Part shown: piece by piece, positions 47,556-55,427 of the stretch | Layout of the letters: every line of letters begins with the position of its first letter | Numbering within the stretch: position 1 is the first letter of the stretch | Origin: Streptomyces genisteinicus | GTDB lineage: Bacteria > Actinomycetota > Actinomycetes > Streptomycetales > Streptomycetaceae | Direction: 5' to 3' | Assembly: GCF_014489615.1 (NCBI RefSeq) | Contig: NZ_CP060825.1 | Coordinates: 5,218,501 to 5,282,500 of the forward strand | Length of the DNA stretch: 64,000 bases | The notes under the pieces: generated by a model | Told to the model about the DNA's origin: nothing | What the model saw: the letters and a program-made list of their open reading frames with translations, nothing else | Database searches by the model: none | Translations under genes and position numbers: made by a program

Positions 47556-48033
47556 GGCCCGGTTCGCCTCCGGGGCGCCTGCCTTTTCGGTGGCTCGGTT
47601 CGCCTCCGGGGCGCTGAAGACGGTGCCGACGGTCGAGCGTGCTCGGTCCCTCGTTCCTCGGGACCTCCGCGCGCTCTCCCTCTTTTGGTGGCTCGGTTCG
47701 CCTCCGGGGCGCTGAAGACGGTGCCGACGGTCGACCGTGCTCGGTCCCTCGTTCCTCGGGACCTCCGCGCGCTCTCCCTTTCGGCACCGCCCGCGCCCCT
47801 TCGGCTCACTCGCCGCACGGGCGCACCGCACCCGTACGCGCAGGGCAGGGGAGTGCCCGCCCGTACGCGCGGCCCGCACACCAAACGGGCGCACCGCGCC
47901 CGTGGGCCGGGCGCCCCGCGAGGCCGCACGGAGGGTATTGCGCCATGTGCGCCCCCCTCGCCGCGTTAGCCTGGAGCGTCAGTCTCCAGGCCAGCTCAGC
48001 GAGCGAAGAAGAAGTGAGGGGCGACAGCATCCC
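47556..48033. other. 478-bp spacer with tandem duplication
   Basis: It holds the 98-bp-period repeat described separately and GC-rich inverted stretches (47815-47935), including repeated GGGCGCACCG-type words. Reading frames on the minus strand are Arg/Pro-rich translations of the repeats and are not accepted as genes. The promoter of the FAH/gltX pair probably lies near 47965-48010. Confidence 0.6.
47589..47779. repeat. Tandem duplication, 98-bp period
   Basis: Bases 47589-47681 recur at 47687-47779 with a single mismatch. A partial third copy of 19 bases (CGGTTCGCCTCCGGGGCGC) precedes them at 47560-47578. Confidence 0.9.
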
Positions 48034-48807
48034 GTGCGCATCGCCAGGTTCTCCATCGACGGCAATGTCGCCTTCGGCGCGGTCGAGGAAGGCCCCGACG
48101 GCCTCCTCCTCGACATCATCAAGGGCATTCCGTACGCCGACTTCGAGCTCTCCGGCACCAAGGTCCCGCTGAGCAAGGTCCGCCTGCTGCCCCCCGTGCT
48201 CCCCAACAAGGTCGTGGCCATCGGCCGCAACTACGCGGAGCACGCCGCGGAGCTCGGCAACGAGGTCCCCGAGGTCCCGGTCGCCTTCTTCAAGCCGACC
48301 ACCTCGGTGATCGGCTCCGGCGACTCCATCGAGTACCCCTCGTTCTCCGAGGAGCTCCACCACGAGGCCGAGCTGGCCGTCGTCATCGGCCGCATGTGCC
48401 GAGAGGTCCCGCGCGAGCGGGTCAAGGACGTCGTCCTCGGCTACACCTGCGCCAACGACGTCACCGCCCGCGACGCCCAGCGGCGCGAGAAGCAGTGGGC
48501 ACGGGCCAAGGGCTTCGACACCTCCTGCCCCCTCGGCCCCTGGATCGAGACCGACTTCGACCCGGCCGACGCCGTCGTCCAGTGCACGGTCAACGGCGAG
48601 CAGCGGCAGCTGGGCCGCACCAGCGAGATGGTCCGCTCCGTCGAGGACCTCATCGTGCACATCACCGAGGCGATGACGCTGCTCCCCGGCGACGTCGTCC
48701 TCACGGGCACCCCCGCGGGGGTCGGCCCGCTCAACGTCGGCGACGAGGTCGCCGTCACCATCGAAGGCATCGGCACTCTCACCAACAAGGTGATCAAGCG
48801 TGGCTAA
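48034..48807 (+). CDS. Fumarylacetoacetate hydrolase (FAH) family protein
   Basis: A 257-residue single-domain FAH-fold enzyme with metal site residues in HHEAELAVVIG (about residue 109). It also shows VVAIGRNYAEHAAELGN near residue 62, GYTCANDVTARDAQ near 136, and the closing LTGTPAGVGPLNVGDEV near 225. Relatives act as 2-hydroxyhepta-2,4-diene-1,7-dioate isomerases, acylpyruvate hydrolases or oxaloacetate decarboxylases; the true substrate cannot be chosen. The GTG at 48034 matches the usual N-terminus (MRIARFSIDG). Its end overlaps gltX by 8 bp, so the two are co-translated. Confidence 0.92.
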   Translation: MRIARFSIDGNVAFGAVEEGPDGLLLDIIKGIPYADFELSGTKVPLSKVRLLPPVLPNKVVAIGRNYAEHAAELGNEVPEVPVAFFKPTTSVIGSGDSIEYPSFSEELHHEAELAVVIGRMCREVPRERVKDVVLGYTCANDVTARDAQRREKQWARAKGFDTSCPLGPWIETDFDPADAVVQCTVNGEQRQLGRTSEMVRSVEDLIVHITEAMTLLPGDVVLTGTPAGVGPLNVGDEVAVTIEGIGTLTNKVIKRG

Positions 48808-50275
48808 CGCACCCGTCCGCGTCCGTTTCTGTCCCTCCCCGACCGGCAACCCCCATGTGGGCCTCGTCCGCACCGCGCTGTTCAACTGGGCCTACGCCCG
48901 GCACACCGGCGGCACGATGGTCTTCCGCATCGAGGACACCGACGCGGCCCGCGACTCGGAGGAGTCGTACCAGCAGCTGCTCGACTCGCTGCGCTGGCTC
49001 GGCCTCGACTGGGACGAGGGCCCGGAGGTCGGCGGCCCGCACCCGCCCTACCGCCAGTCGCAGCGGATGGACATCTACCGGGACGTCGCCACGCGGCTCC
49101 TCGACGCCGGCCACGCGTACCACTGCTACTGCACCGCCGCGGAGCTCGAAGCCCGCCGCGACGCCGCCCGCGCCGCCGGGAAGCCCTCCGGCTACGACGG
49201 CACCTGCCGCACGCTGACCGCCGAGCAGAAGGCCGCGTACGAGGCCGAAGGGCGCGAGTCCATCGTGCGCTTCAAGATGCCCGACGAGCCGATCGTCTTC
49301 ACCGACCTGGTCCGCGGCGAACTCACCTTCACCCCGGACAACGTCCCCGACTACGGCATCGTCCGCGCCAACGGCGCCCCGCTGTACACGCTGGTCAACC
49401 CGGTCGACGACGCCCTGATGGAGATCACCCACGTCCTGCGCGGCGAGGACCTGCTCTCCTCCACCCCCCGCCAGATCGCCCTCTACAAGGCGCTGATCGA
49501 GCTCGGCGTCGCCAAGGAGATCCCCGCCTTCGGCCACCTGCCGTACGTCATGGGAGAGGGCAACAAGAAGCTCTCCAAGCGCGACCCGCAGGCGTCCCTC
49601 AACATCTACCGCGAGCGCGGCTTCCTCCCGGAGGGCCTGCTCAACTACCTCTCGCTGCTCGGCTGGTCCTTCTCCGCCGACCAGGACGTCTTCACGATCC
49701 CCGAGATGATCACGAAGTTCGACGTCGCCGACGTCAACGCCAACCCGGCGCGCTTCGACCTCAAGAAGGCCGAGGCGATCAACGCCGACCACATCCGGAT
49801 GCTGGACGTGAAGGCGTTCACCGAGGCGTGCGAGCCGTGGCTGACCGCCCCGCACGCGAACTGGGCGCCGGAGCGGTTCGACCGCGCGAAGTGGGAGGCC
49901 ATCGCCCCGCACGCGCAGACGCGGCTGACCGTCCTCTCCGACATCACCGCCAACGTCGACTTCCTCTTCCTCGACGAGCCGGTCGACGACGAGGCGTCCT
50001 GGACCAAGGCGATGAAGGGCGAGCCCGCGGCCCTGCTGACCACCGCCCGCGAGAAGCTGGAGACGGCCGACTGGTCCAGCCCGGAGTCCCTCAAGGAGGC
50101 CGTCCTGGCCGCCGGCGAGGCCCACGGCCTCAAGCTCGGCAAGGCCCAGGCCCCGGTACGGGTGGCCGTCACCGGCCGCACCGTCGGCCTGCCGCTCTTC
50201 GAGTCCCTGGAGATCCTGGGCAAGGAGAAGACCCTGGCCCGCATCGACGCGGCACTGGCGAAGCTCGCCGCCTGA
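48800..50275 (+). CDS. gltX: Glutamyl-tRNA synthetase
   Basis: A 491-residue class I synthetase charging tRNA-Glu. Actinobacteria lack GlnRS, so it also mischarges tRNA-Gln for later amidation by GatCAB. The HIGH-like motif is SPTGNPHVGLVRTALFNW near residue 13, and the KMSKS-like motif is NKKLSKRDPQ near residue 255. The C-terminal anticodon-binding part is normal in length. It overlaps the FAH gene and is followed by a hairpin. A cluster of two tRNA-Gln and three tRNA-Glu genes lies 1.8 kb downstream. Confidence 0.97.
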   Translation: MANAPVRVRFCPSPTGNPHVGLVRTALFNWAYARHTGGTMVFRIEDTDAARDSEESYQQLLDSLRWLGLDWDEGPEVGGPHPPYRQSQRMDIYRDVATRLLDAGHAYHCYCTAAELEARRDAARAAGKPSGYDGTCRTLTAEQKAAYEAEGRESIVRFKMPDEPIVFTDLVRGELTFTPDNVPDYGIVRANGAPLYTLVNPVDDALMEITHVLRGEDLLSSTPRQIALYKALIELGVAKEIPAFGHLPYVMGEGNKKLSKRDPQASLNIYRERGFLPEGLLNYLSLLGWSFSADQDVFTIPEMITKFDVADVNANPARFDLKKAEAINADHIRMLDVKAFTEACEPWLTAPHANWAPERFDRAKWEAIAPHAQTRLTVLSDITANVDFLFLDEPVDDEASWTKAMKGEPAALLTTAREKLETADWSSPESLKEAVLAAGEAHGLKLGKAQAPVRVAVTGRTVGLPLFESLEILGKEKTLARIDAALAKLAA

Positions 50276-50295
50276 GCGTGTCCGAGCCCGCCCGG

Positions 50296-50330
50296 GAAGG
50301 GGCGGTGGCCGAAGTGGCCGCCGCCCCTTC
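50296..50330 (+). terminator. gltX terminator
   Basis: A 15-bp stem with one G-T pair (50296-50310 with 50316-50330), 20 bp after the stop. Confidence 0.75.
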
Positions 50331-50398
50331 GGCGTTCTCCCGGGGCGGGGCTAGTGTTCGGGGCGATTCCGATCGCCACGGCTCCCTGGGGGACCAGC

Positions 50399-51085
50399 AT
50401 GCCCATGCCCGCACCCGACTTCACCCGGCACTTCACGCCCGGCAGCCGCTTCACCGAGGAACCCGGGACCACGGGGGAGATGTCGGTCGTACGGGCCGGT
50501 GAGCTCTGGCTGCCCAGCGGCAAGGTCTGCGCCTGCGACCCGTTCGTCACGCTCGGTACCGGCGAGTCCGAGCCGTTCACCGCCGAGGTCCCGCCGGGCC
50601 GCTACGCCGTGGAGTGTGCGGTCGCCACCCTCGTCGACGACGACGAGCCCCCGTCCGACGAGCCCCATCTGCGGATCGCCGCCGCCCGCCTGCTGATCTC
50701 CGACGCCCCGCCCGTCAGCTGGGAGATCGCCCACCAGGCCGGCCAGGATCCGGCCCAGCTCGCCGACGACGAGTTCTTCGCCTACGGCGTGGACGCCGGC
50801 ACCGGCTGCTTCTACGACGCCGCCTGCGACGAGTCCTTCCCCGACTGCGTCGGCGAGGAGGGCCCGCTCTGGGACGCCTTCGCCGCCGGCGGCGACGCGT
50901 ACCTCGGGCCGCACACCGTCACCGCGAAGGACACCGGCCACAACCTGATCGCCTTCATGTCCGGCTGGGGCGACGGCGCCTACCCGACCTGGGTCGGCCG
51001 CGGCGCCGACGGTGCCGTCGTCTGCTTCGTGACCGACTTCTTCGTCGTCCCGTCCGAGGGCGAGGAGACGGCGGAGACCGGCTGA
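50399..51085 (+). CDS. DUF4241 domain protein
   Basis: A 228-residue cytosolic protein of unknown function. DUF4241 is suggested by the acidic beta-rich sequence with FFAYGVDAGTGCFYDA near residue 121, SGWGDGAYPTWVGRGADG near residue 184, and the terminal VCFVTDFFVV. Members are often linked to toxin-immunity settings in other bacteria, but nothing here supports that. A GGGGGA site precedes the ATG at 50399. Confidence 0.85.
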   Translation: MPMPAPDFTRHFTPGSRFTEEPGTTGEMSVVRAGELWLPSGKVCACDPFVTLGTGESEPFTAEVPPGRYAVECAVATLVDDDEPPSDEPHLRIAAARLLISDAPPVSWEIAHQAGQDPAQLADDEFFAYGVDAGTGCFYDAACDESFPDCVGEEGPLWDAFAAGGDAYLGPHTVTAKDTGHNLIAFMSGWGDGAYPTWVGRGADGAVVCFVTDFFVVPSEGEETAETG

Positions 51086-51162
51086 CGCCGCCCACCGCCG
51101 CCCCTGCCGGTGAGAGCCCCCGGACCCCCGGCCGGTGAGGACTGCGGCGGTACGGTCGTCGT

Positions 51163-51237
51163 ATGCCGATCCGCGCCGTGCTCTGGGACATCGACGCTGC
51201 GTGTTCCGGGGGCGACCCCCGGACCCCCGGCCGGTGA
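51163..51237 (+). pseudogene. Truncated duplicate of the HAD gene start (24 codons)
   Basis: This frame repeats the first 11 codons of the HAD gene and then reads AACSGGDPRTPGR to a stop at TGA 51235-51237. It arose from the 99-bp duplication. It may still be transcribed and translated, as the whole -10 and start context was copied. Confidence 0.7.
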
Positions 51238-51249
51238 GGACTGCGGCGG

Positions 51250-51255
51250 TACGGT
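51250..51255 (+). promoter_or_regulatory. -10 element of the HAD gene (leaderless); duplicate at 51151-51156
   Basis: TACGGT ends six bases before the ATG at 51262. The identical hexamer at 51151-51156 ends six bases before the duplicated ATG at 51163. Confidence 0.5.
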
Positions 51256-51261
51256 CGTCGT

Positions 51262-51984
51262 ATGCCGATCCGCGCCGTGCTCTGGGACATCGACGACACG
51301 ATCTTCGACTACGCGAACGCCGACCGCACCGGTATGCGCCGGCATCTCGGCGACGTGGGCCTGCCGGAGGCGTACGCATCCGTCGAGGAGGCCCTGGACG
51401 CGTGGAAGCGGATCACCGAGGTGCACTGGGCGCGGGTCGCCGCCGGGCTCACCGACTTCGAGGGGCAGCGGCGCGACCGGGTGCGGGAGTTCCTCGGCGC
51501 ACCGGGCATGGGCGACGAGGAGGCCCAGCAGTGGTTCGGGCAGCACATCGCGCACTACGAGGCCGCCTGGGCGCTCTTCCCCGACACCGTGCCGGTGCTC
51601 GACCTCCTCGCACGTGACTACCGTCACGCCGTCCTCTCCAACTCCAGCCTGGCGAACCAGGAGCGGAAGCTGCGCGCCCTCGGCGTCCGCGACCGGTTCG
51701 AGGCCGTGGTGTGCGCCGTCGAACTCGGGATCTCCAAGCCCGAGGCCGGCGCCTTCCTCGCAGCGTGCGAGGCCGTCGGACTGCCCCCCGAGGACGTGGC
51801 GTACGTCGGCGACCAGCCCGACATCGACGCCCGCGGAGCCACCGAGGCCGGGCTCACCGGGATCTGGCTGGACCGTGCCGGAGCGGGCGGCAGACCCGAA
51901 CTGACCCGGATCACGGGCCTGGACCAGCTCGCCCCGCTGTTGCGCGGCGATACCCGTTTTGGAGCGCCGTCGACCTTCGGGTAA
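51262..51984 (+). CDS. HAD family hydrolase
   Basis: A 240-residue haloacid dehalogenase-type phosphatase. The nucleophile motif is LWDIDDTIFDYA near residue 8, motif II is VLSNSS near 122, motif III Lys is in ELGISKPEAGAF near 158, and motif IV is VAYVGDQPDIDARGA near 178. A helical cap lies at about 20-95. It resembles the YjjG/pyrophosphatase-like group, so a small-molecule phosphatase is likely; the substrate is unknown. Its start region is duplicated 99 bp upstream. Confidence 0.93.
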   Translation: MPIRAVLWDIDDTIFDYANADRTGMRRHLGDVGLPEAYASVEEALDAWKRITEVHWARVAAGLTDFEGQRRDRVREFLGAPGMGDEEAQQWFGQHIAHYEAAWALFPDTVPVLDLLARDYRHAVLSNSSLANQERKLRALGVRDRFEAVVCAVELGISKPEAGAFLAACEAVGLPPEDVAYVGDQPDIDARGATEAGLTGIWLDRAGAGGRPELTRITGLDQLAPLLRGDTRFGAPSTFG

Positions 51985-52073
51985 TGTTCTTCCTGCGCCG
52001 AGGGGAGCGGGCCGAAAGGCCGGAACCGGAAGCGCAAACCCGAACAAGATCCCCACCGGGGGTTGCGTTTTGG

Positions 52074-52145
52074 TGGCCTATGGTGTAATTGGCAGCACGA
52101 CTGATTCTGGTTCAGTTAGTCTAGGTTCGAGTCCTGGTAGGCCAG
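52074..52145 (+). tRNA. tRNA-Gln (CTG), copy 1
   Basis: The cloverleaf has acceptor TGGCCTA/TAGGCCA, anticodon stem ACTGA and TCAGT around TTCTGGT (anticodon CTG), and T arm GGTTCGAGTCC. CCA is not encoded. Confidence 0.93.
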
Positions 52146-52166
52146 CTCGCAGAGCTCATCTGCAAA

Positions 52167-52239
52167 GCCCCCGTTGTGTAGCGGCCTAGCACGCCGCCCT
52201 CTCAAGGCGGTAGCGCCGGTTCGAATCCGGTCGGGGGTA
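52167..52239 (+). tRNA. tRNA-Glu (CTC), copy 1
   Basis: Acceptor GCCCCCG/CGGGGGT, anticodon CTC within CCGCCCTCTCAAGGCGG, T arm CCGGTTCGAATCCGG. CCA is not encoded. Confidence 0.93.
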
Positions 52240-52300
52240 CAGATCCTTCCCGCGAGGTCTCGAGGTCGCTCCTCGACGATGTCGATGCAGGATCGCTAGG

Positions 52301-52373
52301 GCCCCCGTTGTGTAGCGGCCTAGCACGCCGCCCTCTCAAGGCGGTAGCGCCGGTTCGAATCCGGTCGGGGGTA
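52301..52373 (+). tRNA. tRNA-Glu (CTC), copy 2
   Basis: Identical to the copy at 52167 throughout the mature sequence, but with different flanking spacers. Confidence 0.93.
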
Positions 52374-52394
52374 CCAACTGGTCTATACCACCAG

Positions 52395-52466
52395 TGGCCT
52401 ATGGTGTAATTGGCAGCACGACTGATTCTGGTTCAGTTAGTCTAGGTTCGAGTCCTGGTAGGCCAG
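52395..52466 (+). tRNA. tRNA-Gln (CTG), copy 2
   Basis: Identical to the copy at 52074; 21 bases separate it from the preceding tRNA-Glu. Confidence 0.93.
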
Positions 52467-52493
52467 CTGATCCCGTCGAGGGATCGAAGATTT

Positions 52494-52566
52494 GCCCCCG
52501 TTGTGTAGCGGCCTAGCACGCCGCCCTCTCAAGGCGGTAGCGCCGGTTCGAATCCGGTCGGGGGTA
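52494..52566 (+). tRNA. tRNA-Glu (CTC), copy 3
   Basis: Identical to the other two tRNA-Glu copies. It is the last gene of the cluster and is followed within six bases by the terminator stem. Confidence 0.93.
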
Positions 52567-52571
52567 CGAGT

Positions 52572-52605
52572 CCGGAGGGGCCCTTCATCTGAAGGGCCCC
52601 TCCGG
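52572..52605 (+). terminator. tRNA operon terminator
   Basis: A perfect 15-bp stem (52572-52586 with 52591-52605), loop ATCT, followed by GCGTTT. Confidence 0.88.
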
Positions 52606-52743
52606 CGTTTCCGTGTCCGCCTCCCCGGCGTCCCTCCGTGGCCGGGCGGCCACCCGCTGCCAGGGGCGCGCCGGACGGCAGCGGCCCCGGGCATCGGCGG
52701 GCATCTCCATCCGCCCTCCGTGCGGCGGCAGTTGGGGGAGGGG

Positions 52744-52992
52744 TCACACGGAGAGGGGCACCGGGTGGATCTCGTCCGCGGGGTGGCCCGTGCGCTCGTG
52801 GATGCGCTGCACGGCATCCGCCGAGGGCCCCTCGGACAGGCAGTAGACGGTGCCCGTCTCGGGATCCGCCCACGCCTGCTTGAAGTGCACGTTCTCCTCG
52901 CCCTCGATCGCGAGGTCCGCGCGGTGGGCCTCCATCAGCTGATCACTGGTGATGCCCTTCATACCGCGGTGTACGTCCATGAACTCGGCCAT
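52744..52992 (-). CDS. DUF4242 domain protein
   Basis: An 82-residue ferredoxin-like alpha/beta protein: MAEFMDVHRGMKGITSDQL, WADPETGTVYCLSEGPSADA, and the terminal ERTGHPADEIHPV. The family includes a Streptomyces nickel-binding protein, as I recall; the His residues in MDVHRGM and GHPADEIH fit a metal site. Its role is unknown. It is transcribed alone, on the opposite strand to the tRNA cluster. Confidence 0.88.
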   Translation of the reverse strand: MAEFMDVHRGMKGITSDQLMEAHRADLAIEGEENVHFKQAWADPETGTVYCLSEGPSADAVQRIHERTGHPADEIHPVPLSV

Positions 52993-53129
52993 CGTCTCGG
53001 CACCTCCGTCGGTCCGCAGGTACTTCCATGCTGCACCCGCGGCCCCCTTCGGGGCGATCCGGACCCGCAGACACCTCCGGCCGGCCCCTGCGGCGTTGAA
53101 GGGGCCGGCCGGACGTGGACGTGTGGGGA

Positions 53130-53846
53130 TCAGCCGGAGCGGCGCAGGGCCTCGCTCAGGCGGCCGGCGGCGTCGATGACCGCCTGGGCGTGCATACGGC
53201 CCGGGTGCCTGGTCAGGCGCTCGATCGGTCCGGAGACCGAGACGGCGGCGACCACGCGGTTGGACGGCCCGCGGACCGGTGCCGACACCGAGGCCACCCC
53301 CGGCTCGCGCTCGCCGATCGACTGGGCCCAGCCCCGGCGCCGCACGCCGGACAGCGCCGTCGCCGTGAAACGCGCGCCCTGGAGGCCGCGGTGGAGCCGC
53401 TCGGGCTCCTCCCAGGCCATCAGGATCTGCGCCGAGGACCCCGCCTTCATCGTCAGCGTGGAGCCGACCGGCACGGTGTCCCGCAGACCGGACAGCCGCT
53501 CGGCCGCCGCCACACAGATCCGCATGTCGCCCTGGCGGCGATAGAGCTGCGCGCTCTCGCCGGTCACGTCGCGCAGATGCGTGAGCACGGGGCCCGCGGT
53601 GGCGAGCAGCCGGTCCTCGCCCGCCGCGGCGGCGAGCTCCGACAGCCGCGGACCGAGGATGAACCGGCCCTGCATGTCGCGGGCGACCATACGGTGATGT
53701 TCCAGTGCCACGGCCAGACGGTGGGCCGTGGGTCGTGCGAGTCCCGTGGCCGCCACCAGACCCGCGAGGGTGGCCGGCCCGGACTCCAGGGCGCTCAAGA
53801 CAAGGGCTGCCTTGTCGAGGACGCCGACGCCGCTAGAGTTGTCCAT
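53130..53846 (-). CDS. ndgR: IclR-family regulator of leucine biosynthesis and amino acid-dependent development
   Basis: A 238-residue IclR-type regulator, the length of S. coelicolor NdgR. The winged helix (GVLDKAALVLSALESGPATL, then ATGLARPTAHRLAVAL) covers about residues 7-55, and the effector domain about 75-238. NdgR is known to bind the leuC promoter and to affect amino acid and antibiotic synthesis. It is divergent from leuCD across 145 bp that contain a matching inverted repeat at 53879-53903. ATG 53846 is preferred over the upstream in-frame start at 53867. Confidence 0.94.
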   Translation of the reverse strand: MDNSSGVGVLDKAALVLSALESGPATLAGLVAATGLARPTAHRLAVALEHHRMVARDMQGRFILGPRLSELAAAAGEDRLLATAGPVLTHLRDVTGESAQLYRRQGDMRICVAAAERLSGLRDTVPVGSTLTMKAGSSAQILMAWEEPERLHRGLQGARFTATALSGVRRRGWAQSIGEREPGVASVSAPVRGPSNRVVAAVSVSGPIERLTRHPGRMHAQAVIDAAGRLSEALRRSG

Positions 53847-53878
53847 GCAACGATACTCCCGTCTCACTCTGTGAAACG

Positions 53879-53903
53879 CAAGTTCAATTTTCCATGGAAC
53901 TTG
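53879..53903. promoter_or_regulatory. Probable NdgR operator between ndgR and leuC
   Basis: CAAGTTC-N11-GAACTTG is a perfect 7-bp inverted repeat enclosing TTCCATGGAA, itself a palindrome (53890-53899). It lies 33 bp before ndgR and 89 bp before leuC. Confidence 0.65.
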
Positions 53904-53991
53904 TCACGCTGTAGTGGCAACCCGGGACCCATGGGCGTTGCACACGATCTCTAGTTGCGCCTGGCGGCACAGCCCGGCCGGAGGGAAAGCG

Positions 53992-55422
53992 ATGGGTAGG
54001 ACACTCGCGGAGAAGGTCTGGGACGACCACGTCGTCCGGCGCGCCGAGGGCGAGCCCGACCTCCTCTTCATCGATCTGCACCTGCTGCACGAGGTGACCA
54101 GCCCCCAGGCGTTCGACGGTCTGCGGCTCAGCGGTCGGCAGGTGCGGCGTCTCGACCTCACCATCGCCACCGAGGACCACAACACCCCGACCCTCGACAT
54201 CGACAAGCCCATCGCCGACCCGGTCTCCCGCGCCCAGCTGGAGACCCTGCGCAAGAACTGCGCCGAGTTCGGTGTGCGCCTGCACTCGCTGGGCGACGTC
54301 GAGCAGGGCGTGGTCCACGTGGTCGGCCCCCAGCTGGGCCTGACCCAGCCCGGCACCACCGTGGTCTGCGGCGACTCCCACACCTCCACCCACGGCGCCT
54401 TCGGCGCGCTGGCGTTCGGCATCGGCACCTCCCAGGTGGAGCACGTGCTGGCCACCCAGACGCTGCCGATGGCCCGCCCGAAGACCATGGCCATCACCGT
54501 CGACGGCGAACTGCCGGACGGCGTGACGGCCAAGGACCTGATCCTGGCGATCATCGCCAGGATCGGCACCGGCGGCGGACAGGGCTACGTCCTGGAGTAC
54601 CGCGGCTCCGCCGTCGAGAAGCTCTCGATGGAAGCCCGGATGACCATCTGCAACATGTCGATCGAGGCCGGCGCCCGCGCGGGCATGATCGCCCCGGACG
54701 AGACCACCTTCGACTACCTCCGGGGCCGCGACCACGCCCCGCAGGGCGAGGACTGGGACGCCGCCGTCGCGTACTGGCGCACCCTGCGCACCGACGACGA
54801 CGCGGTCTTCGACGCCGAGGTGTTCATCGACGCCGCCGAGCTCTCCCCGTTCGTCACCTGGGGCACCAACCCGGGCCAGGGCGCACCGCTCGGGGCGAAC
54901 GTCCCCGACCCGGCTTCGTACGAGGACGCCTCGGAGCGCCTGGCGGCCGAAAAGGCCCTGGAGTACATGGGGTTGACCGCCGGGCAGCCGCTGCGGGACA
55001 TCCGCGTCGACACCGTCTTCGTCGGTTCCTGCACCAACGGACGCATCGAGGACCTGCGCGCGGTCGCCTCGATCCTCGAAGGCCGCAAAGTCGCCGACGG
55101 CGTGCGGATGCTGGTCGTCCCGGGATCCGTCCGGGTGGCGCTCCAGGCCGTGGAGGAGGGCCTGGACAAGGTCTTCAAGGCGGCGGGCGCCGAGTGGCGG
55201 CACGCGGGCTGCTCCATGTGCCTCGGCATGAACCCGGACCAACTGGCTCCCGGCGAGCGCTCCGCCTCCACCTCCAACCGCAACTTCGAGGGCAGGCAGG
55301 GCAAGGGCGGCCGCACCCACCTGGTCTCTCCGCAGGTCGCCGGCGCCACCGCCGTGCTGGGCCATCTGGCCTCCCCGGCCGACCTGTCCGACGCCGACGT
55401 CTCTACGCCCGCGGGGGTCTGA
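53992..55422 (+). CDS. leuC: 3-isopropylmalate dehydratase large subunit
   Basis: Isomerises 2- to 3-isopropylmalate with LeuD. The 476-residue aconitase-fold product binds a 4Fe-4S cluster through C347 (VGSCTNGR), C407 and C410 (GCSMCLGMNPD). VCGDSHTSTHGAFGALAFG near residue 125 is the typical substrate segment. ATG 53992 follows GGAGGG. leuD starts 5 bp downstream, so the two are one operon. Control by NdgR is expected from the adjacent gene and operator. Confidence 0.97.
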   Translation: MGRTLAEKVWDDHVVRRAEGEPDLLFIDLHLLHEVTSPQAFDGLRLSGRQVRRLDLTIATEDHNTPTLDIDKPIADPVSRAQLETLRKNCAEFGVRLHSLGDVEQGVVHVVGPQLGLTQPGTTVVCGDSHTSTHGAFGALAFGIGTSQVEHVLATQTLPMARPKTMAITVDGELPDGVTAKDLILAIIARIGTGGGQGYVLEYRGSAVEKLSMEARMTICNMSIEAGARAGMIAPDETTFDYLRGRDHAPQGEDWDAAVAYWRTLRTDDDAVFDAEVFIDAAELSPFVTWGTNPGQGAPLGANVPDPASYEDASERLAAEKALEYMGLTAGQPLRDIRVDTVFVGSCTNGRIEDLRAVASILEGRKVADGVRMLVVPGSVRVALQAVEEGLDKVFKAAGAEWRHAGCSMCLGMNPDQLAPGERSASTSNRNFEGRQGKGGRTHLVSPQVAGATAVLGHLASPADLSDADVSTPAGV

Positions 55423-55427
55423 GGAAC

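Larger units (their letters stand above)
51117..51295 (+). repeat. 80-bp perfect direct repeat with 99-bp period, duplicating promoter and start of the HAD gene
   Basis: Bases 51117-51196 and 51216-51295 are identical. Each carries TACGGT followed six bases later by ATG and the codons for MPIRAVLWDID. The first copy runs into a short frame (MPIRAVLWDIDAACSGGDPR...) that stops at 51235-51237, and the second continues into the full gene. Confidence 0.92.

Noticed and set aside
47533..47929. Minus-strand frames over the 98-bp duplication
   Set aside because: They translate the repeat into RARGGPEERGTE-like words with no conserved domain and no start signals.
50399..51085. DUF4241 gene as part of a toxin-immunity system
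   Set aside because: No toxin-like or secretion-associated neighbour is present; neighbours are gltX and a HAD phosphatase.
52074..52605. tRNA cluster as an integration (att) site of a mobile element
   Set aside because: No integrase, excisionase or partial tRNA copy flanking foreign DNA was seen; the repeated tRNA sequences are complete genes.
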